Below, piece by piece: positions 44,754-53,464 of a stretch of DNA of 64,000 nt; within the stretch, counting starts at the first letter, position 1; every line of letters starts with the position of its first letter. Made by a program: the position numbers and the translations under genes. Where the stretch lies: NCBI GenBank assembly GCA_001556025.1, contig LSIB01000098.1, forward strand, positions 1 to 64,000, in the 5' to 3' direction. This DNA is from Rhizobiales bacterium CCH3-A5. GTDB taxonomy: Bacteria > Pseudomonadota > Alphaproteobacteria > Rhizobiales > Beijerinckiaceae. The notes below the pieces were generated by a model, which did no database searches, was not told the DNA's origin, and saw only the letters and a program-made list of their open reading frames with translations.

Positions 44754-45398
44754 ATGACGATGAGCCAGTTCCGCCGCGCCTTCTCGCCCCGTCGCAACCG
44801 CGCCGCCCTGCGCCGTCTGGTCAGGGGCGTCGTCGGCGACCGTCGCGGCGTCGCCGTCGTCGAATTCGCGATGATCTTTCCGGCGCTGCTGGCGATCTAT
44901 TTCGGGGTCGTCGAGGTCGCCCAGGGCGTCATGGCCGACCGCAAGGTGACCCAGCTCAACCGGGCGCTGGCCGATCTGACGGCGCAGTCGACCTCGGTCA
45001 GCACCACCGACGTGTCCAACATCTTCGACGCCGCCCTGTCGGTGATGACGCCCTATACCCCGTCCCGGGCAAAGATGATGATCGCCAGCGTCGTCATCGA
45101 TGCCGCCGGCACCGCAAGGGTCTGCTGGAGCGACCACCGCAATTCGGCGGCGTTGGCGCGGGGTTCCACGGTGACATTGCCGACCGACCTGCGCGTTCCC
45201 AACAGTTCGCTCATCATGGCGCAGGCGTCCTACGAGTTCGAGCCCGTGATCGGCTATCTGCTTACCGGCAGCATCCGCATCGGCAACACGCCGATCTACA
45301 TGCGCCCGCGCGCGGGCAAGACCGGCGGCACGGGCAATGTCGAGCAGGTCGAGCGAACCGGAACCTCGCCGACCACGCCGATGTGCCCGGGCTTCTGA
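44754..45398 (+). CDS. TadE/TadF-like pseudopilin
   Basis: The 214-residue protein carries a basic leader (RRNRAALRRLVRG) and the prepilin-like motif DRRGVAVVEFAMIFPALLAIYFGVVEVAQ. A periplasmic domain of about 160 residues follows. It pairs with the preceding gene and probably forms the minor TadE/TadF pseudopilin pair processed by CpaA. The start at 44754 was chosen at the first Met before the basic leader. Confidence 0.87.
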   Translation: MTMSQFRRAFSPRRNRAALRRLVRGVVGDRRGVAVVEFAMIFPALLAIYFGVVEVAQGVMADRKVTQLNRALADLTAQSTSVSTTDVSNIFDAALSVMTPYTPSRAKMMIASVVIDAAGTARVCWSDHRNSAALARGSTVTLPTDLRVPNSSLIMAQASYEFEPVIGYLLTGSIRIGNTPIYMRPRAGKTGGTGNVEQVERTGTSPTTPMCPGF

Positions 45399-45430
45399 AT
45401 CCCGCCGGTCGTCGCCCCGGGCAGCTCCGA

Positions 45431-46942
45431 TCAGATCGTCTGGTTGTAGGCGCCGACCTCCGGATGCGCGCGCAGCACGCCGTCGATCGCGGAAAACATC
45501 TCGCGCATGCGCGCCTCCGAGACCGGGCTCTCGCAGACCACGACCAGCTCCGGCTTGTTGGAGGAGGCGCGCACCAGCGCCCAGCTTCCATCCTGCGTGG
45601 TCACGCGCACGCCGTTGACGGTGACGACAGAACGGATCGGCTGGCCGGCGAAGCTCGCGCCTGAGGCCTGCATCTCCTGCACCGTCCTCGTGACCCGGTC
45701 CGAGACCTGATACTTGATCTCGTCAGCGCATTTGGCCGCCATGGTCGGCGTGCCCCAGGTCTTGGGGACGGCGGCGTAGAGCTCGGCCATCGACTTATCC
45801 GGGTTGCGGTCGAGCATGTCGATGACCGCGATCGCGGTGACGACGCCGTCGTCATAGCCGCGCCCGACCGGCGCGTTGAAGAAGAAATGGCCTGATTTCT
45901 CGAAGCCGGCCAGCGCGTTCAGGTCGCGTACCCGGCGCTTGATGTAGGAATGGCCGGTCTTCCAGTAGTCGGTCTTGACGCCCAGCCGCTGCAGCTCCGG
46001 GTCGGTGTCGAACAGGCCGGTCGATTTGACGTCGACGACGAACTGCGCGCCGGGGTGCAGCCTGCTCAGATCGCGCGCCAGCATGACGCCGATCTTGTCG
46101 GCGAAGATCTCCTCGCCATGGTTGTCGACGACGCCGCAGCGGTCGCCGTCGCCGTCGAAGCCGAGCGCCACATCCGCGCCGTGCTGCTTCACCGCGTCCG
46201 CCATGGCGTGCAGCATCTTCATGTCTTCGGGGTTGGGATTGTAGCGCGGGAACGTATGGTCGAGTTCGGCGTCCATCGGGATGACCTCGCAGCCGAGCGC
46301 CGCCAGAATCCTGGGCGCGAACGCGCCGGCCGTGCCGTTGCCGCAGGCGGCGATGACGCGCAGCTTGCGCGTGATCTTCGGACGGCTGGTCAGGTCCTTG
46401 ACATAGGCCTCCGGGAAATCCGGCACGAAATGGTAGGATCCGCCGCCGGTCAGGTCGAAATCGCCCGCCAGCACGATGTCGCGCAACTGGCCCATCTCGT
46501 CGGGGCCGAAGGTGACGGGGCGCTGCGCGCCCATCTTGATGCCTGTCCAGCCATTGTCGTTATGCGAGGCGGTGACCATGGCGACGCAGGGCACGTCGAG
46601 CGCGAATTGCGCGAAATACGCCATCGGCGACATGGCGAGGCCGATGTCGTGGACCTTGCAGCCCGCCGCCATCAGGCCGGTGACCAGCGCCATCTTGATC
46701 GAGGAGGAATAGCTGCGGAAATCGTGGCCCGTGACGATCTCCGGCTTCACGCCCATGCGCCGGATCAGCGTGCCCAGCCCCATGCCGACGGCTTGCACGC
46801 CCATCAGATTGAGTTCCTTGCCGAAGAACCAGCGCGCGTCGTATTCGCGGAAGCCGGTCGGCTTCACCATCGGCAGCGACTCGTAATCGAACGTGTTCGG
46901 GAAGAGCTCGGGCAGGGGCTTGGGAAACATCGGGCCATCCAT
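45431..46942 (-). CDS. Phosphoglucomutase/phosphomannomutase
   Basis: The 503-residue alpha-D-phosphohexomutase interconverts hexose 1- and 6-phosphates for nucleotide sugars and surface polysaccharides. The phosphoserine is Ser126 in TASHNDNG, and the metal loop FDGDGDR is at 262-268. The sugar-binding loop GFEKSGHFFF and the C-terminal phosphate loop SNKPELVVVCES complete the four-domain layout. Start at 46942; a second ATG at 46930 is close. It resembles ExoC/AlgC-type enzymes; dual specificity is inferred. Confidence 0.9.
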   Translation of the reverse strand: MDGPMFPKPLPELFPNTFDYESLPMVKPTGFREYDARWFFGKELNLMGVQAVGMGLGTLIRRMGVKPEIVTGHDFRSYSSSIKMALVTGLMAAGCKVHDIGLAMSPMAYFAQFALDVPCVAMVTASHNDNGWTGIKMGAQRPVTFGPDEMGQLRDIVLAGDFDLTGGGSYHFVPDFPEAYVKDLTSRPKITRKLRVIAACGNGTAGAFAPRILAALGCEVIPMDAELDHTFPRYNPNPEDMKMLHAMADAVKQHGADVALGFDGDGDRCGVVDNHGEEIFADKIGVMLARDLSRLHPGAQFVVDVKSTGLFDTDPELQRLGVKTDYWKTGHSYIKRRVRDLNALAGFEKSGHFFFNAPVGRGYDDGVVTAIAVIDMLDRNPDKSMAELYAAVPKTWGTPTMAAKCADEIKYQVSDRVTRTVQEMQASGASFAGQPIRSVVTVNGVRVTTQDGSWALVRASSNKPELVVVCESPVSEARMREMFSAIDGVLRAHPEVGAYNQTI

Positions 46943-47039
46943 CGGCGGTCTTGTGTGGCGGGGCGGCCGTCCTGCGCGAGCATCGCGGTCTCGTTGCAGT
47001 GCTGACGCGGCCCCCCACCTCTCGCCTAGCCGATCACGC

Positions 47040-47116
47040 AGGTCTTGGGAACGGCAGGTCTTGGACAAGGTAGTCTTGGGCAGGGTGCTCTTGGGAAGGG
47101 TGGTTTCGGGAACGCT
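47040..47116. repeat. Short tandem repeat, five imperfect units of 15-16 bp
   Basis: Units such as aggtcttgggaacggc (47040), aggtcttggacaaggt (47056), agtcttgggcagggt (47072), gctcttgggaagggt (47087) and ggtttcgggaacgct (47102) follow one another. They end nine bases before the aspartic protease stop codon, in the spacer upstream of which the phosphohexomutase begins. Confidence 0.75.
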
Positions 47117-47124
47117 TCGCGCCG

Positions 47125-47667
47125 TCAGCCGCGCAGCACCATGCGCCCGGTCTGGACCTCGTAGCTCTGCAGCTTGCCGAGGAAGGAGGTGCCGAGCAGG
47201 CTCATCGAAAGCGCGCCAGCCGGCAGCACCACCGCCTCGACATTCCGCACCAGGATATCACCGAGCCGGACCTCGCGCAGATTGACGCGCGCGCCCCTGA
47301 CCGCGCCATTGGCGGTGTTGAGCGTCATCTTGTAGTCGCTCGGCGAAAGCTGGATGCCGAGCGCGCGCGCATCGGCCGCCGTCAGCGCCACGACGCTGGC
47401 GCCGGTGTCGACCAGCATCTTGATGCGGAAATTGTCGACCGAGGGATGCACGACGTAATGGCCGCGATAATCGGCCGCGACGGTCAGCGTCGGGCGGCCC
47501 GCGGGACGGGCGGAGGCCTGCGCGGGAGCTGTCGAGGGCGCGCCCGCCGTAGCGAGCTTCGGCGTATCGTCGCCGGTAAGCCTGGCGATTCTGTCGCCGT
47601 AAACTGTCGCGCCGAGACCGACGGCTGCGGCGACGCCAAGGGCCCAACGTAACGGACTTTGTGCCAT
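47125..47667 (-). CDS. Retropepsin-like aspartic protease, TIGR02281 family
   Basis: The 180-residue protein has an N-terminal membrane segment (ALGVAAAVGLGATVYG), a Pro/Ala linker and a single retropepsin domain. The catalytic triad is Asp87-Thr88-Gly89 in MLVDTGASVVALT, and the C-terminal ALSMSLLGTSFLGKL supplies the hydrophobic glycine loop. It should act as a periplasmic dimer tethered to the inner membrane. Its substrate is unknown. A GC-rich 155-bp spacer separates it from ribokinase. Confidence 0.87.
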   Translation of the reverse strand: MAQSPLRWALGVAAAVGLGATVYGDRIARLTGDDTPKLATAGAPSTAPAQASARPAGRPTLTVAADYRGHYVVHPSVDNFRIKMLVDTGASVVALTAADARALGIQLSPSDYKMTLNTANGAVRGARVNLREVRLGDILVRNVEAVVLPAGALSMSLLGTSFLGKLQSYEVQTGRMVLRG

Positions 47668-47822
47668 CTGAGCCTTCCAGCCTGCGCAGGGGAGCGTCCG
47701 ACGATGGTGGCGCAGGTGCTGACGAAGGGTGAAGGCGATCAGCGCGATTGCGCGGAACGCGTCGATGACGGGCGCGTTCGCGCCGGAAGCCTTAACGGGC
47801 CGTGTCGAAAAGCGCGGCTGCC

Positions 47823-48731
47823 TTAGATGAACGCCGTCCCGACCAGCGCCTCGATCGCCTCGCGGCGCGGTACGCTGGGCTGCGCGCCGGGGATGGTGCA
47901 GGCGAGCGACCCGGCCGCCAGCCCGCGCTGCAGCGCGCCCGAAAAGCCGTATCCCGCCGCCAGCGCCGCCGCGAACGCCCCGCAGAAGCTGTCGCCCGCC
48001 GCAACGGTGTCGACGACCGCGACGCTTGGAGCCTCGAGCCGCCGCCGCACACCGCCATGCCAGCCAACGACCCCGTCCGCGCCGAGCGTGACGATGCAGG
48101 CGATGCTGATCTCGGCGTCGATCCGCCTGGCGAATTCGTCCGGCTCCAGCGCCGGCCAGCCGAGCGCCTCGCCAAGAACCAGCGCCTCGTGTTCGTTGAC
48201 GACGAGGATGTCGAGGCACGCGAGCAGCTCGGGCGAGGGCGCGCCGGCAGGCGCGAGGTTGAGGATGACGCGGCCGCCGGCCTGCTTCATCGCGCGGGCG
48301 GCCAGCAGGCACTGGTCTTCGGGAACCTCGCGCTGAAGCAGCAGGAGATCGTTCTCGCCGAGCGACATATCAGGCAGCGCCGAGGCGTCGGCTCGGGCGT
48401 TAGCTCCGGCCGCGACCACGATCTGGTTTGCGCCGGCCTCGTCGATCGCGATGAAGGCGGCCCCCGTGGGCGCGTCGAGCCGTGAGACATGGCTCAGATC
48501 GACGCCGTCCCGTGCCAGCAGCGACAGGGCGATCTCGGCGAAGCCATCGCGGCCGACCGCGCCGACGAGCACGACGTCCGCGCCGGCGCGGCGGGCGGCG
48601 AGCGCCTGGTTTCCACCCTTGCCGCCGGGGTGGAGCGCGTAGTCCGGCCCCATTACCGTCTCACCGGCCTTCGGCAGTCTTGGGACGGTCGTCACCAGAT
48701 CGACATTGAGCGAGCCGAAGACGACGATCAT
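47823..48731 (-). CDS. rbsK: Ribokinase (PfkB family)
   Basis: The 302-residue sugar kinase phosphorylates ribose at O-5. PfkB signatures are GGKGGNQALAARRAGADV near 34-50 and VVDTVAAGDSFCGAFAAAL near 241-259, with the catalytic Asp in AGD. Length and motifs match ribokinase, though another ketose could be the substrate. The ATG overlaps the stop of the KDGal kinase gene (ATGA), so the pair is cotranslated. Confidence 0.88.
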   Translation of the reverse strand: MIVVFGSLNVDLVTTVPRLPKAGETVMGPDYALHPGGKGGNQALAARRAGADVVLVGAVGRDGFAEIALSLLARDGVDLSHVSRLDAPTGAAFIAIDEAGANQIVVAAGANARADASALPDMSLGENDLLLLQREVPEDQCLLAARAMKQAGGRVILNLAPAGAPSPELLACLDILVVNEHEALVLGEALGWPALEPDEFARRIDAEISIACIVTLGADGVVGWHGGVRRRLEAPSVAVVDTVAAGDSFCGAFAAALAAGYGFSGALQRGLAAGSLACTIPGAQPSVPRREAIEALVGTAFI

Positions 48732-49624
48732 CGCGCAAGCCCGCCTGCCAAAAGACCGACGCCGGCGATGAAGGCCGCCTCCGGGCTCGTGATCTCGAAA
48801 GGCAGGCCGGCTGCCGCCAGCGCTGCGCCATAGCTCTGCGCCATCACGCCGTCCGCGACGAGCTGGACGCGGACCGGCCGTCCGAACAGGGCCGTCGCCC
48901 CGGCGATCTCCTGCCCGATCAGCAGCGCCGAGAGATAGGGGCCGACGCAGCCTGGAGCCATGCGCCCGGCCAGCACCTCGGTGCGGCCGGCGAAAGCCGC
49001 GTTCAGCAGCCCGCCCGCCCGGCCGGCTGCCGCAAATCCGAGACGCGCGCCCTCAGTGGCTTCGTCGTCGACGGGGTCTACCGCCAGCCGCGACAGGATC
49101 GAGTTCTGGCGCAGCAGGCCATAGATCTCCCCGGTCATGAAGCTGGCGAAGCGGGCGATGCGCCCCCTTTCGATCAGCGCCCATTTCGAATGCGTGCCCG
49201 GCAGGCAAACGAGACCGTCGTCGAGGCCCAAGCCGACGATCAGCGTCTCCTCGCCGCGCATCACGTCGAAGGCGCCCTCGTCGCAGGACAGGCCGGGCAG
49301 GATCAGCGCCTGCGCGCCGTCGGCCAGCGTGACCGGCATGGCGGCCTCGGCGATCGCGTCCGGCGTCGCGGGGCAGGGAACGTAAGGCGCCTCGACCCAG
49401 CCATTGCGGCTGCCGACCATGCCGGCGAGCACGATGGCGGCATCGGGGTGGCTACGGCGGAACTCTCCGGCGATAGCCTCGAAAGCAGCCGGAAAACCGC
49501 CCTCCGGCACGGATTGGATGCCTTGGTCGGCGCTGCGTCTGTCGAGGACCGCGCCATCCGCGCCGATCAGGAAGGCGCGCGCCCGCGTGGTGCCCCAGTC
49601 GAGCGCGATCAGAGGGCTGGGCAT
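48728..49624 (-). CDS. dgoK: 2-dehydro-3-deoxygalactonokinase
   Basis: DgoK phosphorylates 2-keto-3-deoxygalactonate in the De Ley-Doudoroff route for galactose. The 298-residue protein has IALDWGTTRARAFLIGADG at the start (ASKHA phosphate loop), MVGSRNGWVEAPYVPCPA, and GLVCLPGTHSKWALIERG, all typical of DgoK. The usual aldolase partner dgoA is not nearby. It lies 65 bases after pcaG on the same strand. Confidence 0.91.
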   Translation of the reverse strand: MPSPLIALDWGTTRARAFLIGADGAVLDRRSADQGIQSVPEGGFPAAFEAIAGEFRRSHPDAAIVLAGMVGSRNGWVEAPYVPCPATPDAIAEAAMPVTLADGAQALILPGLSCDEGAFDVMRGEETLIVGLGLDDGLVCLPGTHSKWALIERGRIARFASFMTGEIYGLLRQNSILSRLAVDPVDDEATEGARLGFAAAGRAGGLLNAAFAGRTEVLAGRMAPGCVGPYLSALLIGQEIAGATALFGRPVRVQLVADGVMAQSYGAALAAAGLPFEITSPEAAFIAGVGLLAGGLAR

Positions 49625-49689
49625 GGGAAGCTCCGGCGAGAAGGGTCGCCAAGTGGTTTAGCGAGGCCCTGCCGCCTTGACGAGAGCGC

Positions 49690-50277
49690 TCACGCCTCGA
49701 AGAAGACCGTCTCGCCCTCGCCTTGCAGGCGGATGTCGAGCCGGAAGACGCCGTCGGCCCCGCGTTCGGCGATCAGCGTGCCGCGGCGCTCGGCCGGAAC
49801 CAGCGCCAGCACGGGATCGGTTGCGTTGGCAGCTTCGTCGGAGAAGTAGATCCGCGTCATCAGCCGCACCAGCACGCCACGCGCGAAGACCGAGACGGTG
49901 AGATGCGGCGCCTGCTTGGCTCCCCCCGGCGCCGGCAGCGCGCCCGGCCGCACCGTCTCGAAAAAGTAGACTCCCTCGGCGCTCGTCTCGCAGCGCCCGA
50001 AACCGGTGAAGCCGGCGTTGCCTGCGGCGTGAAAGCGGCCCTGGCCGTCGGCCTGCCAGATCTCGATCATCGCGTCGCTCACGGCCGCGCCGTCGCCATC
50101 ATAGACCACGCCCTCGATGCGGATTCGCTCGCCGGCCATGCCTTCCGCCGCAACCTGCTCGGTGAACAGCTCCTGCCCGCCATAGGCGCGCGGCGTCAGC
50201 CCATAGGCGAAGAAGGGGCCGATCGTCTGCGAGGGGGTAAGCCCCCGCCTGGACTCAATGCGCGTCTCAGTGCTCAT
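49690..50277 (-). CDS. pcaG: Protocatechuate 3,4-dioxygenase alpha subunit
   Basis: With PcaH it cleaves protocatechuate between the hydroxyls to beta-carboxy-cis,cis-muconate. The 195-residue alpha subunit has LTPSQTIGPFFAYGL at the N-terminus, IRIEGVVYDGDGAAVSDAMIEIWQAD and the C-terminal FRLDIRLQGEGETVFFE. It lacks the iron ligands, as usual for the alpha chain. It overlaps pcaH by 11 bases. Confidence 0.95.
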   Translation of the reverse strand: MSTETRIESRRGLTPSQTIGPFFAYGLTPRAYGGQELFTEQVAAEGMAGERIRIEGVVYDGDGAAVSDAMIEIWQADGQGRFHAAGNAGFTGFGRCETSAEGVYFFETVRPGALPAPGGAKQAPHLTVSVFARGVLVRLMTRIYFSDEAANATDPVLALVPAERRGTLIAERGADGVFRLDIRLQGEGETVFFEA

Positions 50278-50977
50278 GCGGCTCCTCCACCGGCGTCGCC
50301 TCGCGGCCGCGCAGGACGATGTCGAACTGATAGGCCAGCGCCCAGTGATCCTCGGTGGTGTCGATATCGAAGCGCGAGACCAGCCGGTCGCGCACCTTCG
50401 CATCGGTGATCGACTGGAAGATCGGGTCGTACTGGAACAGCGGATCGCCCGGGAAATACATCTGCGTGATGATGCGCGACAGGAAGCTCGGTCCAAACAG
50501 CGAGAAGTGGATATGGGCCGGCCGCCAGGCGTTGTAATGGTTGCGCCAGGGATAGGCGCCGGGCTTGATCGTGACGAAGCGGTAGCGCCCGTCGGCATCG
50601 GTCAGGGCGCGCCCCGCGCCCGTAAAATTCGGATCGAGCGGAGCCGGATGCTGGTCGCGGAGATGGACGTAGCGGCCGGTCGCGTTGGCCTGCCAGATCT
50701 CGACCAGCGTATGCGGCACCGGGCGGCCGTCCTCGTCGAGCACGCGGCCGGTCACGATGATGCGCTCGCCGATCGGCTCGCCCGCATGCTGGCGCGTCAG
50801 ATCCGTGTCGGTCTCGGCGACCGCGACATGGCCGAAGACAGGCCCCGTCGTTTCCGACAGCGTATGCGGCAGCAGGATCAGCGGCTGCGACGGCGCGCGC
50901 TTCAGCGTCGATTTGTACTCAGGCGAGGCGTTGGCGGGATGGGCCTTGAGGCCGTCCAGCGGATAGATCAGGCTCAT
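50267..50977 (-). CDS. pcaH: Protocatechuate 3,4-dioxygenase beta subunit
   Basis: The 236-residue iron-bearing subunit keeps all four Fe(III) ligands by spacing against the Pseudomonas enzyme: Tyr103 (GRYVH), Tyr142 (AYPWRNHYN) and His155/His157 (WRPAHIHFSLFG). The N-terminal YPLDGLKAHP and ILLPHTLSETTGP segments are typical. Its ATG overlaps the stop of pcaJ. Confidence 0.96.
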   Translation of the reverse strand: MSLIYPLDGLKAHPANASPEYKSTLKRAPSQPLILLPHTLSETTGPVFGHVAVAETDTDLTRQHAGEPIGERIIVTGRVLDEDGRPVPHTLVEIWQANATGRYVHLRDQHPAPLDPNFTGAGRALTDADGRYRFVTIKPGAYPWRNHYNAWRPAHIHFSLFGPSFLSRIITQMYFPGDPLFQYDPIFQSITDAKVRDRLVSRFDIDTTEDHWALAYQFDIVLRGREATPVEEPHEH

Positions 50978-51744
50978 GCCGCCACTCCATGGGCTTGGCT
51001 GGTGCGCGCATGCAGATCGCGCAGGACGCTCAGTTCCTGCTCGGTCGCAGGCGGAGTCTCGGCGACCGAGGCGGCAAAGCGCAAGGGCCAGCCACATCCG
51101 GCCTGCACCTGTTCGCGCGTCACGCCGGGATGCAGCGAGGTGACCGTGAGTTCGGATGTCTCCGGATCGGGTTCCATGACGCACAAATCCGTCATCACCC
51201 GGGTCGGGCCTTTGGTCTTCAGGCCCAGCCTCTCCCTGTCGCCCTTCCCGGTCCCGTGGCCGAAAGAGGTGATGAACGGCAGCTTGTCGACGAAGGCGCG
51301 CGCGCCCATCGCCATGGTGATGAAGATCTGCTGGCAGTTGCTGGCGATCTCGGGAGCGCCACCCCCGCCGGGCAGACGCACCCTCGGCGCGTCGTAAGGG
51401 CCGACCACGGTGGTGTTGAGATTGGCGAAGCGGTCGATCTGCGCGCCGCCAAGGAATCCGATCGTGATGCGCCCGCCCTGAAGCCAGTAGCGGAACATCT
51501 CCGGCACCGAGACCGTGGTCAGCGCCGTGTCGCAGAGCTCGCCATCGCCGATCGAGAGCGGAAGCACGGTGGGCCGCGTCGAAAGCGTGCCTGATTCGTA
51601 GATCAGCGTGATTTTTGGCGCATGCGTCAGCCTCGCGAGGTTGCATGCGGCGGACGGCGCGCCGATGCCGACGAAGCAGACGTCGTTGTCGGTGAGCAAC
51701 CGCGCGGCGGCGATGGTCATCATCTCGGTGGGCGTAGCGGTCAT
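50974..51744 (-). CDS. pcaJ: 3-oxoadipate CoA-transferase beta subunit
   Basis: The 256-residue subunit transfers CoA from succinyl-CoA to 3-oxoadipate with PcaI. It has MMTIAAARLLTDNDVCFVGIGAPSAACNLARL and ESGTLS, where the catalytic glutamate of the family is found, plus GGGGAPEIASN. It resembles the CatJ-type GalA/GctB group rather than the short E. coli AtoA type. It is translationally linked on both sides by ATGA overlaps. Confidence 0.9.
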   Translation of the reverse strand: MTATPTEMMTIAAARLLTDNDVCFVGIGAPSAACNLARLTHAPKITLIYESGTLSTRPTVLPLSIGDGELCDTALTTVSVPEMFRYWLQGGRITIGFLGGAQIDRFANLNTTVVGPYDAPRVRLPGGGGAPEIASNCQQIFITMAMGARAFVDKLPFITSFGHGTGKGDRERLGLKTKGPTRVMTDLCVMEPDPETSELTVTSLHPGVTREQVQAGCGWPLRFAASVAETPPATEQELSVLRDLHARTSQAHGVAA

Positions 51745-52601
51745 CACGCAGCCCTCGCTTTCGCGCCGACATGTTGCGCAAAGGCCTCCGGGCCTTTTTC
51801 CAGCACATTCTCCTTCATCCACGCCAGGAACGTCTCGCGCTCTCGGGCGATCTTGTCCCAGGCGATGTAGAAGTCGTTGGCGCGCTTCGTGTAGCCCTGC
51901 GCATAGGACGGAAACGCTCCGCCCGGAACATGGGCGATGGCCGTCACCGTCCAGGCCGGCAGGATCACGGCATTGGCGTTGCGCGGCCCGAAATCCTCGA
52001 CGATCTCCTCGACCGTGACGAGCGAGCGCCTGGCCGCCAGCACCGCCTCCTTCTGCACGCCGACGATGCCCTCCAGCATGACATTGCCCTCGCGGTCGGC
52101 CTTGAGTGCGTGGATGATCGCGGCGTCGGGGCGGATCGCCGGCACGGTCGCCAGCACCTCGCCGGTGTAAGGGCAGGTCACAGACCTGATCCGGTCGTTG
52201 ACCTTCGGCAGATCGACGCCCTTGTAGCCGCGAAACACGGCGAAGGGCAGGTTCGCCGCGCCGGCCTCATAGGCATTGGCCATGGCGGCGTGGCTGTGCT
52301 CCTCGATCTCCAGCCGATGCGGCCAGCCATTCTCGACCGCGTCGCGAAACCGGTGCAGCGAGCCGACGCCGGGATTGCCGCCCCATGAAAACACCAGCTT
52401 CTCGGCGCAGCCCATACCGATCATCTGGTCGTAGACCAGATCGGGCGTCATCCGGATCAGGGTCAGCCGCTTCCTGCCCTGCCGGATCGCCTCATGGCCG
52501 GTGGCGTGCGGGATCAGATGGGTGAATCCCTCCATCGCGACCGAGCAGCCATCGCTGAGGACCGCCTCGACGCCCTCAGCCAGAGAGACGAATTCCGCCA
52601 C
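51744..52601 (-). CDS. pcaI: 3-oxoadipate CoA-transferase alpha subunit
   Basis: The 285-residue subunit starts with GTG, with aggagat six bases upstream. It has LSDGCSVAMEGFTHLIPHA, VFSWGGNPGVGSLHRFRDAVE and the GYKGVDL segment, typical of CatI/GctA-type CoA-transferase alpha chains. It heads the operon pcaI-J-H-G. Genes for the intermediate steps (pcaB, C, D) and the thiolase pcaF are not in this window. Confidence 0.9.
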   Translation of the reverse strand: MAEFVSLAEGVEAVLSDGCSVAMEGFTHLIPHATGHEAIRQGRKRLTLIRMTPDLVYDQMIGMGCAEKLVFSWGGNPGVGSLHRFRDAVENGWPHRLEIEEHSHAAMANAYEAGAANLPFAVFRGYKGVDLPKVNDRIRSVTCPYTGEVLATVPAIRPDAAIIHALKADREGNVMLEGIVGVQKEAVLAARRSLVTVEEIVEDFGPRNANAVILPAWTVTAIAHVPGGAFPSYAQGYTKRANDFYIAWDKIARERETFLAWMKENVLEKGPEAFAQHVGAKARAA

Positions 52602-52619
52602 CTTGACATCTCCTCAGCA

Positions 52620-52681
52620 TGTGCGTTTATCGCACAACGTTTTGATTTTCGCACTTTATGGCGCGTGAGGATTAGGGTCAA
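52620..52681 (-). promoter_or_regulatory. pcaI promoter and PcaR-like operator
   Basis: On the minus strand, -35 TTGACC (52676-52681) and -10 TAAAGT (52653-52658) are 17 bp apart. Just downstream lies the palindrome TGTGCGTTTATCGCACA (52620-52636). A partial copy, tttcgcac, occurs at 52647-52654. The 15-bp core gtgcgtttatcgcac closely resembles the site I recall for Pseudomonas PcaR. Binding there would lie over the transcription start region and between the divergent genes. Confidence 0.65.
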
Positions 52682-52683
52682 GC

Positions 52684-53451
52684 ATGGCGGCCGGGACGTC
52701 AGACCGCGATCATATGGCCGCCCTCGAAAAGGGGCTGGCGGTGATCGAGTGCTTCGATGCCGCCCATGACAAGCTCACCATCGCCGACGTCGCCCGCGCC
52801 ACCGACCTATCCCGCGCCGCCGCGCGCCGCTGCCTGCTGACGCTGGCGAAGATCGGCTATGCCGAATTCGACGGCAAGTTCTTCCGGCTGACGCCGCGCG
52901 TGCTCCGGCTCGGCTACGCCTGGCTCGCCTCGACGGCCCTTCCTCAGCTCGTCCAGCCCTTCCTCGAACGGCTCTCCGAGGAGGCGCATGAATCCTCGTC
53001 AGCCTCGCTGCTCGAAGGGCACGAGATCGTCTACATCGCCCGCTCGGCGCAGCGCCGTATCATGTCGGTGGGGCTGTCGGTCGGCTCGCGCCTGCCGGCG
53101 TTCTGCTCCTCGATGGGGCGCGTCCTTCTGGCGGCGATGGAGCCGCAGGCAGCGCAGGCGTTGATTGCCGCCGGCAGGCCACGCGCGCTGACGCCGCACA
53201 CGGTCACCGACCCGGCCCGGTTGATGGCGCTGCTCGACGAGGTCCGCGCGCAGGGCTGGTGCCTCGTCGATCAGGAGCTCGAACTCGGGCTGGCCTCGCT
53301 CGCCATGCCGCTGCTTGGTCATCGCGGAGCGGTCGTCGGCGCGTTCAACCTGTCGGTGCAGGTGCAGCGCGTGCCGGCCCACGCCATGGTGGAGCGCTTC
53401 CTGCCGCGCATGCAGGCGATGCAGCTGCAGCTTCAGCCGCTGATCAAGTAG
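52684..53451 (+). CDS. pcaR: IclR-family regulator, PcaR/PobR-like
   Basis: The 255-residue protein has an N-terminal winged helix (LEKGLAVIECFD, then LTIADVARATDLSRAAARRCLLTLAKIGY). A C-terminal IclR effector domain (about 80-250) includes SASLLEGHEIVYIARS and GSRLPAFCSSMGRVLLA. PcaR-type proteins activate pca genes with beta-ketoadipate. It is divergent from pcaIJHG across an 82-bp gap carrying a matching palindrome. Confidence 0.87.
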   Translation: MAAGTSDRDHMAALEKGLAVIECFDAAHDKLTIADVARATDLSRAAARRCLLTLAKIGYAEFDGKFFRLTPRVLRLGYAWLASTALPQLVQPFLERLSEEAHESSSASLLEGHEIVYIARSAQRRIMSVGLSVGSRLPAFCSSMGRVLLAAMEPQAAQALIAAGRPRALTPHTVTDPARLMALLDEVRAQGWCLVDQELELGLASLAMPLLGHRGAVVGAFNLSVQVQRVPAHAMVERFLPRMQAMQLQLQPLIK

Positions 53452-53464
53452 AGGCCAGATCCGA

